From NCBI RefSeq assembly GCF_012328925.1, contig NZ_JAAXLS010000007.1, positions 186,001 through 250,000 of the forward strand: a DNA stretch of 64,000 nucleotides. The letters are read 5' to 3'. Position numbers and translations under genes: made by a program. The stretch comes from Amycolatopsis acididurans (GTDB lineage: Bacteria; Actinomycetota; Actinomycetes; Mycobacteriales; Pseudonocardiaceae). Shown here piece after piece: positions 1-8,469 of the stretch (positions are counted from its first letter, which is position 1; every line of letters begins with the position of its first letter). The notes beneath the pieces are model-generated. The model ran no database searches, was not told where the DNA came from, and worked only from the letters and a program-made list of their open reading frames with translations.

Positions 1-1122
1 GCCAAGGACCGCGACCGTGCCCCGCACATGGAGGTCGACGACAAGGGCATGGACTTCTGGGTCTATGACGGAAAGCGTTTCCCCAGCTCGGGCCTGTCCG
101 CCGTGGCCGGGAAGTCGAAAGAGGAGTTCAGCCCGGAACCGTTGCCCTACAGTGAAATGCGACCCGGCTGCTACGACGCCCGCGCCCGGGTGGAGGACAT
201 GGACCGGGCCGGGATACTGGCGTCACTGTGCTTTCCGACAGTCACCCGTTTCTGCGGCCAGCTGTTCTACGAGGCCAGCGACCGCGAGTTCGGCTTCGTG
301 TGCCTGCAGGCCTACAACGACTGGATGATCGAGGAATGGTGCGGCTCGGCGCCGGGCCGCTACATCCCGCTGATCCTGATTCCGCTGTGGGACCCGCAGC
401 TGGCGGTCAAGGAGATGGAACGCTGCGCGGGCAAGGGCGCGACCACGTTCGCGTTCTCGGAGAACACCGAACCCCTTGGCCTGCCGACGATCCACGACAA
501 GGACCACTACTGGGACCCGGTGCTGGCCGCCGCGAACGACCTGGAGATGGTCGCCTCGATGCACGTCGGCTCGTCCTCGCAGCTGCCGCAGATCGCGAAG
601 GACGCCCCGTTCATGGCGAACCTGACCTGGGGTGCCTCGCGCACGTCCGGCACGATGCTGGCCTGGCTGTTCTCCGGGCTGTTCCAGCGGTTCCCGAAGC
701 TGAAGATCGCGTTGTCGGAGGGCGAGATCGGCTGGATCCCCTACTTCCTGGAGCGCGCCGAGCAGGTGCTGGACAAGCAGCGGCACTGGGTCAAAAAGGG
801 CGCCAGGTTCGCCGACCACGGCGGCAAGGGCGATCTCGACCTGGACACCCTCGACATCCGCGCCACCTTCCGCGAGCACATCTACGGCTGCTTCATCGAC
901 GACAAGCACGGCATCGCCAGCATCGGCGAGATCGGTGAGGACAACATCATGTGCGAGACCGACTACCCGCACTCGGACTCGACGTGGCCGAACTGCATCC
1001 AGGTCGTCAAGGACCAGATCAGCCGGCTGCCGGAGGAGACCCAGTACAAGATCCTGCGCGGCAACGCCGAGCGGCTCTACCGGTTCACCCCGGCCGAACC
1101 TCCCGTGCTCGCCGGGGTCTGA
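1..1122 (+). CDS. Amidohydrolase family protein (Amidohydro_2), 5' end missing
   Basis: The reading frame is open from base 1, and the first ATG in it (position 28) lies inside the protein, so the true start is upstream of the window. The missing N-terminus would carry the usual HxH metal motif. The visible 373 residues have the TIM-barrel pattern of metal-dependent hydrolases related to ACMS decarboxylase: a histidine in MHVGSSSQ, and the late aspartate in the CETDYPHSDSTWP stretch that ligates metal or acts as base. Such proteins hydrolyse or decarboxylate cyclic and aromatic intermediates. It is first in an operon with a ferredoxin, SDR and P450; the ferredoxin start codon follows one base after the stop. 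Family assignment is solid; substrate is unknown. Confidence 0.85.
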   Translation, partial: AKDRDRAPHMEVDDKGMDFWVYDGKRFPSSGLSAVAGKSKEEFSPEPLPYSEMRPGCYDARARVEDMDRAGILASLCFPTVTRFCGQLFYEASDREFGFVCLQAYNDWMIEEWCGSAPGRYIPLILIPLWDPQLAVKEMERCAGKGATTFAFSENTEPLGLPTIHDKDHYWDPVLAAANDLEMVASMHVGSSSQLPQIAKDAPFMANLTWGASRTSGTMLAWLFSGLFQRFPKLKIALSEGEIGWIPYFLERAEQVLDKQRHWVKKGARFADHGGKGDLDLDTLDIRATFREHIYGCFIDDKHGIASIGEIGEDNIMCETDYPHSDSTWPNCIQVVKDQISRLPEETQYKILRGNAERLYRFTPAEPPVLAGV

Positions 1123-1123
1123 C

Positions 1124-1330
1124 ATGGACGGACGGCCCGCCGTGGACAGGGAAGCCTGTCTCGGCACCGGGATGTGCGTGGTCTACGCGCCGAACACCTT
1201 CGCACACGATGACGAGAGCAAGGCGGTCGTCGCCGATCCGGCGGGCGATCCGGCCGAGGTGATCAGCACCGCGGTGGAGGCGTGCCCGATGGGCGCGCTC
1301 AGCCTTGTGGCGGATGAGACAGGAGCCTGA
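1124..1330 (+). CDS. 3Fe-4S type ferredoxin, P450 partner
   Basis: A 68-residue ferredoxin. Cys12 and Cys18 form a C-x5-C pair and Cys54 lies in a CPMGAL motif, the pattern of single-cluster ferredoxins in which the fourth cysteine is absent, giving a 3Fe-4S cluster. These small proteins carry electrons to actinobacterial P450s. The ATG at 1124 was chosen because it begins directly after the amidohydrolase stop and gives a family-typical length. The P450 at 2121 is the likely partner; no reductase is encoded in this operon, so one must come from elsewhere. Confidence 0.88.
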   Translation: MDGRPAVDREACLGTGMCVVYAPNTFAHDDESKAVVADPAGDPAEVISTAVEACPMGALSLVADETGA

Positions 1331-1333
1331 TCG

Positions 1334-2113
1334 ATGCTGCTCGAGAACAAGATCGCCGTGATCACCGGCGCCGGATCGGGCGTGGGCCGGGCGTCCGCGC
1401 TGCGCTTCGCCGAGGAGGGCGCGCGTGTGGTGTGCGCCGACATCAGCCTCGACCGGGTGGAGGAAACCGTCGAGCTGATCAAGAAGGCGGCCGGCACCGC
1501 CGTCGCGGTCAAGGCGGACGTCTCGGCCGAGGCGGACGTGATCGCGATGCTGGACACGGCGGCCGGCAACTTCGGCAGGCTCGACATCCTCTACAACAAC
1601 GTGGGCATCCCGACCCCGCGGCTCGGGATGCGGCTGGAGGAGCACACGGTCGAGGACTTCGACCGGCTGACCTCGGTCAACCTGCGCGGCGTGTTCCTCG
1701 GCTGCAAGCACGCGGTGCTGCGGTTCAAGCAGCAGGGCGGCGGCGGGGTCATCCTCAACACCGGCTCCGTCGCCGGCCTGGTCGGCTGGGGCGGCACGGT
1801 GTACGGCGCCACCAAGGGCGGGGTGCACCAGCTCACCCGCGCGGTCGCGATCGAATGCGCGCCCGAGGGCATCCGCTGCAACGCGATCTGCCCGGCGGGG
1901 ATGCCCTACACCGGATTCATGGCGGCGGGCGGGATGCCGGCCGCGCCGGAGGTCCTCGAACAGGCGGCCAAGACGACCGGCGAGAACCACCCGCTCGGCC
2001 GCCCGATCACGGCCGAGGACTGTGCCGAGGCGGCGGTGTACCTCGTGTCGGACCGCGCCGCGAACGTGACCGGCGTGCTGCTGCCCGTCGACGGCGGATA
2101 CGTGGCGAGGTGA
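1334..2113 (+). CDS. SDR family NAD(P)-dependent oxidoreductase
   Basis: Classical short-chain dehydrogenase of 259 residues, the normal family length. It shows the TGAGSGVGR cofactor motif near the N-terminus, NNVG after strand four, a catalytic serine in the NTGSVAG region and the YGATK catalytic pair, and ends in the usual VDGGY segment. The acidic residue after the second strand (CADIS) favours NAD over NADP. It probably oxidises or reduces an alcohol/ketone made by the neighbouring P450 or amidohydrolase. It starts three bases after the ferredoxin stop, so the two are very likely co-transcribed. Confidence 0.9.
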   Translation: MLLENKIAVITGAGSGVGRASALRFAEEGARVVCADISLDRVEETVELIKKAAGTAVAVKADVSAEADVIAMLDTAAGNFGRLDILYNNVGIPTPRLGMRLEEHTVEDFDRLTSVNLRGVFLGCKHAVLRFKQQGGGGVILNTGSVAGLVGWGGTVYGATKGGVHQLTRAVAIECAPEGIRCNAICPAGMPYTGFMAAGGMPAAPEVLEQAAKTTGENHPLGRPITAEDCAEAAVYLVSDRAANVTGVLLPVDGGYVAR

Positions 2114-2120
2114 ACCCGCG

Positions 2121-3368
2121 ATGACCGAAGCGCGAGCACTGGACCGCGACCGGATCAAGACGCTGTTCGACCTGCGCAGCAGCTTCAACAGCCGCAGCGG
2201 CGGGGACGTCACCGGCGATCCGTATCCGGCGTGGCGGCGGCTGCGGGAGCAGGCGGCCGTGCACGAGGGCACGGTGCACGAGCTGACCGGATATCCCGGC
2301 GACTACGTGTTCCAGGGCCTGCCCGAACCGGACCGCCCGCACTTCTCGGCGTTCAGTTACGGGGCGCTGGACACGGTCTACCGCAATCCGCAGGTGTTCT
2401 CGTCCTCGTCCGAACCCGTCGATCTGGACGGCGAGCCGGCGGCGACGAACAGCATGCTGTCCATGGGCGGCAGACAGCACCGGCGATATCGCGCGCTGGT
2501 GCAGCCGTCGTTCGTGCCCGCCCGCGCCCACTGGTGGATCGACAACTGGATCTCCTCGACGGTGCACGCGCTCATCGACGGCTTCGTCGCGGACGGCCAC
2601 GCGGAGCTCAACGTGGACTTCTGCGCGGCGATCCCGGTGCTGACCATCACCGGCAGCTTCGGCATCGCCCCGGAACAGGCGCTGGATCTGCGGGCGGCGC
2701 TGGACAAACCGCACGAGGTGGTGCGGATGATCCAGCCGATCGTCGCCGCGCGCCGCGAGGAACCGGCCGACGACCTGATCAGCGTGCTGGTGCAGGCGGA
2801 ACTGACCGACGAGAACGGCGTGACGCACCGGCTGTCCGACGCGGAGGTGAACTCGTTCGCGCTCCTGCTGCTGGCCGCGGGGTCCGGGACCACGTGGAAG
2901 CAGATGGGCATCACGCTGACCGCGTTGCTGCAGCGGCCGGAACTGCTGGCGCGGATACGCGAGGACCGCTCGCTGCTCAAACCCGCCACCGAGGAGGCCC
3001 TGCGCTGGATGCCGACCGACCCGATGTTCTCCCGCTACGTCACCCGCGACACCGAACTCGAGGGCGTGCCCCTGCCCGAAGGCGCGGTCGTGCACCTGTG
3101 TCTGGGCGCGGCGAACCGGGATCCGGCGCGCTGGCAGCGGCCCGACGAGTACGACATCGCGCGCAAGGTGCGGGCGTCGTTCGCGTTCGGCGGCGGGCCG
3201 CACATCTGCCTCGGCATGCACGTCGCCCGCGCCGAGATCAGCACCGGCATCGGGGCGCTGCTGGACCGGCTGCCCGGTCTGCGGCTGGATCCCGGCGCCG
3301 AACCGCCGCGCTACATCGGCATGTACGAGCGCGGCGTCACGGAGATCCCCGTCCTGTTCGACCGGTGA
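2121..3368 (+). CDS. Cytochrome P450
   Basis: Bacterial class I P450 of 415 residues. Visible landmarks are the I-helix oxygen-activation segment AAGSGTTWKQ, the K-helix E-x-x-R in TEEALRW, and the heme-ligand loop FAFGGGPHICLGMH with the axial cysteine. It hydroxylates an unknown substrate using electrons from the ferredoxin encoded just upstream. The I-helix has Ser-Gly before the conserved Thr pair, an ordinary variant. It lies seven bases after the SDR gene. The CYP family cannot be named with confidence from sequence memory. Confidence 0.92.
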   Translation: MTEARALDRDRIKTLFDLRSSFNSRSGGDVTGDPYPAWRRLREQAAVHEGTVHELTGYPGDYVFQGLPEPDRPHFSAFSYGALDTVYRNPQVFSSSSEPVDLDGEPAATNSMLSMGGRQHRRYRALVQPSFVPARAHWWIDNWISSTVHALIDGFVADGHAELNVDFCAAIPVLTITGSFGIAPEQALDLRAALDKPHEVVRMIQPIVAARREEPADDLISVLVQAELTDENGVTHRLSDAEVNSFALLLLAAGSGTTWKQMGITLTALLQRPELLARIREDRSLLKPATEEALRWMPTDPMFSRYVTRDTELEGVPLPEGAVVHLCLGAANRDPARWQRPDEYDIARKVRASFAFGGGPHICLGMHVARAEISTGIGALLDRLPGLRLDPGAEPPRYIGMYERGVTEIPVLFDR

Positions 3369-3378
3369 ACGGAGAACC

Positions 3379-3813
3379 ATGAGCGAGCCCGGCTACACCG
3401 CGCCCGACCTCGATCTGGTGGGCGAGAAGCACATCCGCCGCTACCGCGAGACCGGTGGCGAGGTGGGCTACGTGTGGAACGGCGTCCCGACGCTGCTGCT
3501 GACCACCACCGGCCGCAAGACGGGACAGCGGCGCACGTCCGCCCTGATCTTCGGCACCGACGGGCAGGACCACCTCGTCGTCGCCTCCATGGGCGGTGCG
3601 CCGAAACACCCGCAGTGGTACCTCAACCTGACCGCCGATCCCAGCGCCACGATCCAGGTCCGCGACCGTGTCGTCGCCGTCACCGCGCGCACCGCCGAGG
3701 GCGCGCAGCGGGAGCGGCTGTGGAAGATCATGACCGCTGTCTGGCCCAACTACGACGTGTACCAGACCCGCACCGACCGGCGGATCCCGCTGGTCGTGCT
3801 CTCACCTTCCTGA
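3379..3813 (+). CDS. Ddn-like deazaflavin-dependent (F420H2) oxidoreductase, DUF385 family
   Basis: A 144-residue split-beta-barrel protein of the nitroreductase/deazaflavin-dependent family to which mycobacterial Ddn belongs. Diagnostic stretches are LLLTTTGRKTGQRR, which binds the F420 phosphate tail, and HPQWYLNL followed by ADPSATIQV. Members reduce quinones, enones and xenobiotics with F420H2. It starts ten bases after the P450 stop and is probably part of the same operon, so reduction of the P450 product or protection from quinones are both possible. F420 dependence is inferred from family. Confidence 0.88.
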   Translation: MSEPGYTAPDLDLVGEKHIRRYRETGGEVGYVWNGVPTLLLTTTGRKTGQRRTSALIFGTDGQDHLVVASMGGAPKHPQWYLNLTADPSATIQVRDRVVAVTARTAEGAQRERLWKIMTAVWPNYDVYQTRTDRRIPLVVLSPS

Positions 3814-3843
3814 CCCGAGTCCGAGCATCAATGGGGATGCATC

Positions 3844-5454
3844 ATGACCGAGTACACGGCAAAACCCGAACCAAGAACCGTGCCGGAGGAGGACTCCGGC
3901 CGGCTCACCGAAGCATCCAGGGGCAGGCTGATCGGCATCCTGGTGACGCTGGTGCTGTTCACCGAAATCGTCCCGCTCCAGATCGCCATGGTCACCATGA
4001 TCCTGCCGCAGATCGGCCGGTCGTTCCCGGAGTCGGGCAGCAGCACCAGCTGGGCCATCACGATTCTCGGCGTCGCCAGCGGCGCGACCATGGCACTGGT
4101 CGGTAAGGCCGCCGACCTCTACGGCAAGAAGCGGCTGCTGCTGGTGTGCAGCGGGCTGTTCGTGCTCGGCTCGCTGACCTGCGCGCTCACCGCGAGCTGG
4201 CCGCTGTTCCTGGCCGGCCGCGGCGTCGCGTCGGTCTCGTGGGGGATGGCCGTGGTGAACTACGGCATCATCCGGGATCTGTTCCCGCGCAGGTGGATTC
4301 CCATCGCCGTCGGGTTCATCGGAACCGGGCTCGGGGTCGCCTCGATCATCGGCCCGGTGGTGTGCGGCCTGCTGACCGATTCGCTGAGCTGGCGGTCGGT
4401 GTTCTGGTTCCTGGTCATCTACATGCTCGTGATGATCCCGGTGCTGGCGTGGGTGGTGCCCGAGTCGGAAGTCCGGGTGCGGCAACGGTTCGACGTGCTC
4501 GGCGCGCTGCTGTTCGGCGGCGGCGTCGGCGTCACGCTGATCTACCTCAGCGAGGGCGGCACGTGGGGCTGGACCGCCATGAAATCGCTGGGCTTCCTGC
4601 TCGGCGGGCTGTTCCTGCTGGTGCTGTTCGTGCTCTGGGAACGGCGCGTGGACGAGCCGATGATGGAGCTGTCGCTGCTGCGCTCGCCGGTGGTGCTGAT
4701 CGTGATGGTGGCATCCTTCTTCTTCACCGGCGTGCAGAGCCTGATCGCGGTGCTGACCGCGTATCTGTTCGAGACGCCCAGCGCGAGTGAGCTGCACCAC
4801 GAGATCGCACAGGGCGTCGCGGCCAAAGCCGGCGCACCGGCGTCCATAATGGAGCGATTCATCACGCTCGACGGCGACGTCGGCTACGCGGCCGGGTATT
4901 CGGTGCTCGAACTGGCGCTGCGGATCTCGGTGTGGATCGCCGTGTTCACCATGATCTTCGGCCCGGTCGGCGGATACATCGCCAGGCGGATCGGCGCCCG
5001 CATCCCGATGATCGTGGCCGGGGTGTCGGTGTGCGCGGCGTGCGCGCTGTGGATCAACTGGCATTCCACGTGGCAGGAACAGGTTTCGATCGGCCTGCTG
5101 CTGGGGCTGGGTTCCGGCTTCTTCTTCGCCGCGTGGCCGAACCTCGTGATGGACGCCGTGCCCGCGAGCAGGCAGGGCGTCAGCACCGGAGTGGTGCAGG
5201 TCTTCGGCGGCGTCGGCACGTCGGTGTCCACCGCCCTGCTGGCGTCGGTGCTGGCCTCCTACCCGCTGCGGATGACCATCGCCGCACCGGGCGCGCAGCC
5301 GGTGACCACCACGGTGCCGCAGGTCTACACCGACGCCGGGTTCAGCCAGGCCTACCTGCTGCTCGGCGCCCTGCCGTGTGCCGCCGTGATCGTGCTCGCA
5401 CTGGTCCTGCGCGCGGGCCGGGTGCCGGCGCGCGGCGGCGAACCGCTCGTGTAG
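3844..5454 (+). CDS. MFS transporter, DHA2-like, about 14 membrane segments
   Basis: A 536-residue polytopic membrane protein of the drug:H+ antiporter-2 type. The loop after the second segment reads GKAADLYGKKRLLL, the MFS motif A, and many strongly hydrophobic segments follow along the length. Length and spacing suit 14 segments rather than 12. A hydrophilic insertion near residues 310-345 sits between segments. Placed inside the P450 operon it probably exports a product or imports the substrate. The ATG at 3844 follows a weak ribosome site; about 30 bases separate it from the preceding gene. Confidence 0.87.
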   Translation: MTEYTAKPEPRTVPEEDSGRLTEASRGRLIGILVTLVLFTEIVPLQIAMVTMILPQIGRSFPESGSSTSWAITILGVASGATMALVGKAADLYGKKRLLLVCSGLFVLGSLTCALTASWPLFLAGRGVASVSWGMAVVNYGIIRDLFPRRWIPIAVGFIGTGLGVASIIGPVVCGLLTDSLSWRSVFWFLVIYMLVMIPVLAWVVPESEVRVRQRFDVLGALLFGGGVGVTLIYLSEGGTWGWTAMKSLGFLLGGLFLLVLFVLWERRVDEPMMELSLLRSPVVLIVMVASFFFTGVQSLIAVLTAYLFETPSASELHHEIAQGVAAKAGAPASIMERFITLDGDVGYAAGYSVLELALRISVWIAVFTMIFGPVGGYIARRIGARIPMIVAGVSVCAACALWINWHSTWQEQVSIGLLLGLGSGFFFAAWPNLVMDAVPASRQGVSTGVVQVFGGVGTSVSTALLASVLASYPLRMTIAAPGAQPVTTTVPQVYTDAGFSQAYLLLGALPCAAVIVLALVLRAGRVPARGGEPLV

Positions 5455-5482
5455 CCAACCCGTTTCCCGACAGGAGTCATCG

Positions 5483-6541
5483 ATGCCCGCTGCCAACTGC
5501 TTTCCGCCCCGCACGGTCGACGCACTGCTGTCGCCGGAGTGGCTCACCTCGGCGCTCGACCCGGCCTATCCCGGTATCCAGGTCACCGGCGTGACCCCGG
5601 GGCCGGTGGTGAGCCGGATGTCCACCAACGCACGGTTCCGCATCGAATGCGCGGGTGGTGTCCCGGAGGGACTGTCGCCGGATCTGTGCGGCAAGGGGTA
5701 TTTCACCGAACAGGCCTGGCCCGCGCGGCACACCGGACGGTTCGAGGTCTCGTTCTACCGGGATGTCGCCAAACCGACCGGCGTGCGCACTCTGCGCAGC
5801 GTCTACGCCGACATCGAACCGGGAACCGGGCACGGTGTGGTGATCACCGAGGACGTCGTCGCGCAGGGTGGCCGGTTTCTCGACGCCACCAGCGAGTACA
5901 CGCCTTCGCAGGTGGCCGACAGCCTCGGCGAGCTGGCCAAGCTGCACGCCGCGACGTGGGGTGACCCGGGGCTCGCGGCGGCGGACTGGCTCACGCCGAG
6001 ACTGGAGAAACACGCGGAGTCCCGTGGTTTCAAGGAGATCCACGGCAACTTCACGAGCTGGATCGGTGCGGGCGTGCCCGAGGAGGTCCGCGACGCGGAA
6101 CGGCTGGTGCGGGCGTACCGGACGTTGTGCGCGCGGATCGCCGAGGATGCCGGGCCGTGGGCGGTGATCCACGGGGACACCCACATCGGGAACCTGTATC
6201 TCGACGGCGAGGGGAGGCCGTCGCTGCTGGACTGGCAGCTGGTGCAGCGCGGGCCGTGGTACCTCGACGTCGGGTACCACCTCGCGTCCGCGCTCACCGT
6301 CGAGGACCGCCGTGCCTGCGAGAAGGATCTCGTGCGGCACTACCTCGACCGGCTGCGTGCCGCCGGGATCGAGGCACCGCAGGAGAACGAGGCCTGGGAA
6401 GGCATCCGCCGCGGTGTCCTGCACGGGTTCTTCCTGTGGGGCATCACCCTGCTGGTCGACCCGAAGATCACCACCGTGCTGCAGACCCGGCTGGGCACCG
6501 CCGCCGCCGACCACGACTCCTACGGCGCGGTGGGCGTCTGA
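5483..6541 (+). CDS. Aminoglycoside phosphotransferase-like kinase (APH/choline kinase fold)
   Basis: A 352-residue protein with the kinase catalytic loop HGDTHIGNLYLD and the metal-binding LLDWQLVQRGPWYLD motif characteristic of APH/choline-kinase-fold enzymes. The group phosphorylates small alcohols. A CAGGAG ribosome site lies eight bases before the ATG. It closes the P450 operon, suggesting the pathway includes phosphorylation of a hydroxylated intermediate. True aminoglycoside resistance is less likely given the context. The gene converges on the TauE-type gene, with only six bases between stops. Confidence 0.85.
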   Translation: MPAANCFPPRTVDALLSPEWLTSALDPAYPGIQVTGVTPGPVVSRMSTNARFRIECAGGVPEGLSPDLCGKGYFTEQAWPARHTGRFEVSFYRDVAKPTGVRTLRSVYADIEPGTGHGVVITEDVVAQGGRFLDATSEYTPSQVADSLGELAKLHAATWGDPGLAAADWLTPRLEKHAESRGFKEIHGNFTSWIGAGVPEEVRDAERLVRAYRTLCARIAEDAGPWAVIHGDTHIGNLYLDGEGRPSLLDWQLVQRGPWYLDVGYHLASALTVEDRRACEKDLVRHYLDRLRAAGIEAPQENEAWEGIRRGVLHGFFLWGITLLVDPKITTVLQTRLGTAAADHDSYGAVGV

Positions 6542-6547
6542 GGCGGC

Positions 6548-7273
6548 TCAGGACACCGCGGTGACCACCCCGGAGGCGATGACGAGCAGCTTCACCGCCA
6601 GCGCGAACGCCCGGCGCGGGATGACGGGGGTGAGCCGGACGCCGATCTGGTTGCCCGCGACCGCGGCGACGGCGAGCAGCGGCAGCGCCGGCCACAGCAC
6701 CGCGCCGGGGACCCGGCCGTTGAGCGCGAGCAGTGCCAGTGAGATGGCGTTGGTGCCGACGAAGTAACCGGCGAAATCGGCGACGAACCGCGCCGGTGTC
6801 AGCCCGGCGCGCCCGAGCAGCAACGCCACGGGCGGGCCGTTCAGCGAGATCGACGTCGACAGGTAACCGCCGACGACGCCGACCCCGACGTAGGCCTGCT
6901 TGCCGGGGACGGCGGCCCGCTGCTCGCTGCGTAGCAGCAGGTACACGCCGAGTACGGCGATCACGATGCCGGTCACGGTCTTGAGCACGTGCTGGTCCAG
7001 ATACCCGACGGTGAACGCGCCGGCCGCCGCACCCGGCGCGCTGCCCATCGTCAGCAGCGCGACGGTGCGCCAGTCCACCAGATGCCGGGACAGCAGCAGC
7101 ACCGCGACCCGGCTGACGAGCGTCGCGACGAGGTTGACGACCACGACCTCGGCGATGCCGAAACCGAGCAGCAGCAAGCACGGCGCAGACAGCAACGAGG
7201 TGGCGAAACCGGTGATACCGCCGATGACCGAGGCGAGCAGCACGCCCGCCATCGCGAGAACAAGTGTCGTCAT
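6548..7273 (-). CDS. Sulfite exporter TauE/SafE family protein
   Basis: A 241-residue membrane protein with about eight hydrophobic segments and the two-fold repeated pattern of the TauE/SafE family: an N-terminal VIGGITGFATSLLSAP stretch and a later GYLSTSISLNGPPVALLL stretch. Members export sulfite, sulfoacetate or related organosulfur anions. It is co-directional with the YeiH-type gene upstream, about 60 bases away. The pairing with a second sulfur-anion exporter suggests a role in disposing of sulfite released by sulfonate degradation. Substrate is inferred. Confidence 0.85.
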   Translation of the reverse strand: MTTLVLAMAGVLLASVIGGITGFATSLLSAPCLLLLGFGIAEVVVVNLVATLVSRVAVLLLSRHLVDWRTVALLTMGSAPGAAAGAFTVGYLDQHVLKTVTGIVIAVLGVYLLLRSEQRAAVPGKQAYVGVGVVGGYLSTSISLNGPPVALLLGRAGLTPARFVADFAGYFVGTNAISLALLALNGRVPGAVLWPALPLLAVAAVAGNQIGVRLTPVIPRRAFALAVKLLVIASGVVTAVS

Positions 7274-7336
7274 CGGCTGCCGCAGACCTCCGTGGTACCA
7301 ACGGCCACCGTACCTCCGCGACCGGGCCCGGCCCGG

Positions 7337-8380
7337 TTACAGGGTGCCGGTGAGCGCCTGCAGGCCGAGGCTGGCCGCCGCCACCGCCACCCACAGCAGC
7401 GCGCCGAGCAGCAGCGGCCGGTGCCCGGCCTTGCGCATATCGGAAAAGCGCAGGGACAGACCGATTCCGGCCAGGGCGGTCGTGATCAGGAACGTGCCCG
7501 CTGTGGACAGTGGCGCGTGCCAGGAGGCCGGGATCACGCCGAGGGTGTCCAGTGTCGCGGCGGCGAGGAACCCGATCAGGAACAGCGGGACGATCTTGCG
7601 CCAGGGCATCGTGCGCAGGTCGAACCGCCCGCCCGCTTCCCGCCGCGCGGCGAGCACGGCGAGCACGATCACGATCGGGATGAGCGTCAGCGTCCGGGTG
7701 AGCTTGACGACGATGCCGTAGCTCCCGGCGTCGCCGCCGTAGGCGAAGGACGCCGCCACCACCGACGACGTGTCGTTGATCGCGGTGCCCGACCACAGGC
7801 CGAACGAGTGCGGGCTCATCCCCAGCAGATGGCCCAGCGGCGGGAACAGCAGCACCGCGGCGATGTTGAACGTGAAGATCGTGCCGACGGCGTAGGCAAT
7901 TTCGGCCTGTTTGGGCTTGATGACCGCACTGGTCGCGGCGATCGCGGAGGCGCCGCAGATGCCGGTGCCGACGCCGATCAGCGTCTGCGTGCCACCGCGA
8001 ACCCCGAGCAGCCGCCCCAGCAGCCACGCCCCGCCGAGTGCGACGGCGAGTGTGCCGAGCATGACCGGCAGCGAACCGCCGCCGACCTCGACGACCTGCC
8101 GCAGGGACAGGCCGGTGCCGAGGACCACGATCGACAGCTGCAGCACGGGCTGGGCGGCGATCGCGTAACCGGGACGCCACACCTCGCCGCGCAGGCCCGG
8201 GACGAGCGCTCCCGCGACCGCGCCGAGCACGATGCCGAACACCGGCCCGCCGACGACCGGCGCGAACCGGCCCGCGACCGTCGCGACGGCGGCGACCACG
8301 ACGGCCGCCGCCAGTCCGGGCAGCCGGCGCGCGAGCGCACCGGCGTGGGTGACCTGCGGGCGAATCGCCGTCGCATTCAC
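7337..8380 (-). CDS. YeiH family putative sulfate exporter
   Basis: A 347-residue polytopic membrane protein of the conserved YeiH/PSE family (UPF0324). Family landmarks are GTGLSLRQ, GVGTGICGASAIAA and the SGTAINDTSSV segment. The GTG at 8380 was chosen because it follows an AAGGGG ribosome site and removes a non-family extension; an in-frame start further upstream would run across the divergent operator. The family is thought to export sulfate or small sulfur compounds. It is divergent from the GntR gene and probably under its control. Confidence 0.85.
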   Translation of the reverse strand: MNATAIRPQVTHAGALARRLPGLAAAVVVAAVATVAGRFAPVVGGPVFGIVLGAVAGALVPGLRGEVWRPGYAIAAQPVLQLSIVVLGTGLSLRQVVEVGGGSLPVMLGTLAVALGGAWLLGRLLGVRGGTQTLIGVGTGICGASAIAATSAVIKPKQAEIAYAVGTIFTFNIAAVLLFPPLGHLLGMSPHSFGLWSGTAINDTSSVVAASFAYGGDAGSYGIVVKLTRTLTLIPIVIVLAVLAARREAGGRFDLRTMPWRKIVPLFLIGFLAAATLDTLGVIPASWHAPLSTAGTFLITTALAGIGLSLRFSDMRKAGHRPLLLGALLWVAVAAASLGLQALTGTL

Positions 8381-8400
8381 TACTCGGAACCCCTTCCCCT

Positions 8401-8442
8401 CAAATGTATGTACCAATAACGTAGGAGATGTACGTACATTTG
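8401..8442. promoter_or_regulatory. Candidate GntR/HutC operator: 13-bp inverted repeat
   Basis: CAAATGTATGTAC (8401-8413) and GTACGTACATTTG (8430-8442) are inverted repeats with one mismatch and a 16-base spacer. The right arm contains the perfect palindrome ATGTACGTACAT (8428-8439). The element lies between the divergent exporter and regulator genes and close to both starts. GntR-family sites typically contain GT and AC half-sites in an inverted arrangement, which fits. Binding by the adjacent regulator is inferred. Confidence 0.65.
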
Positions 8443-8469
8443 CCAAGTGATCAACGGGTGAAGGTGGCC

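Noticed and set aside
3802..5547. A 581-codon minus-strand open frame
   Set aside because: Complements the MFS gene exactly and is His/Gln/Arg-rich with no domain.
5483..6541. Aminoglycoside resistance gene
   Set aside because: Only the general APH fold is seen, and the gene closes a P450 operon; a resistance role is not supported.
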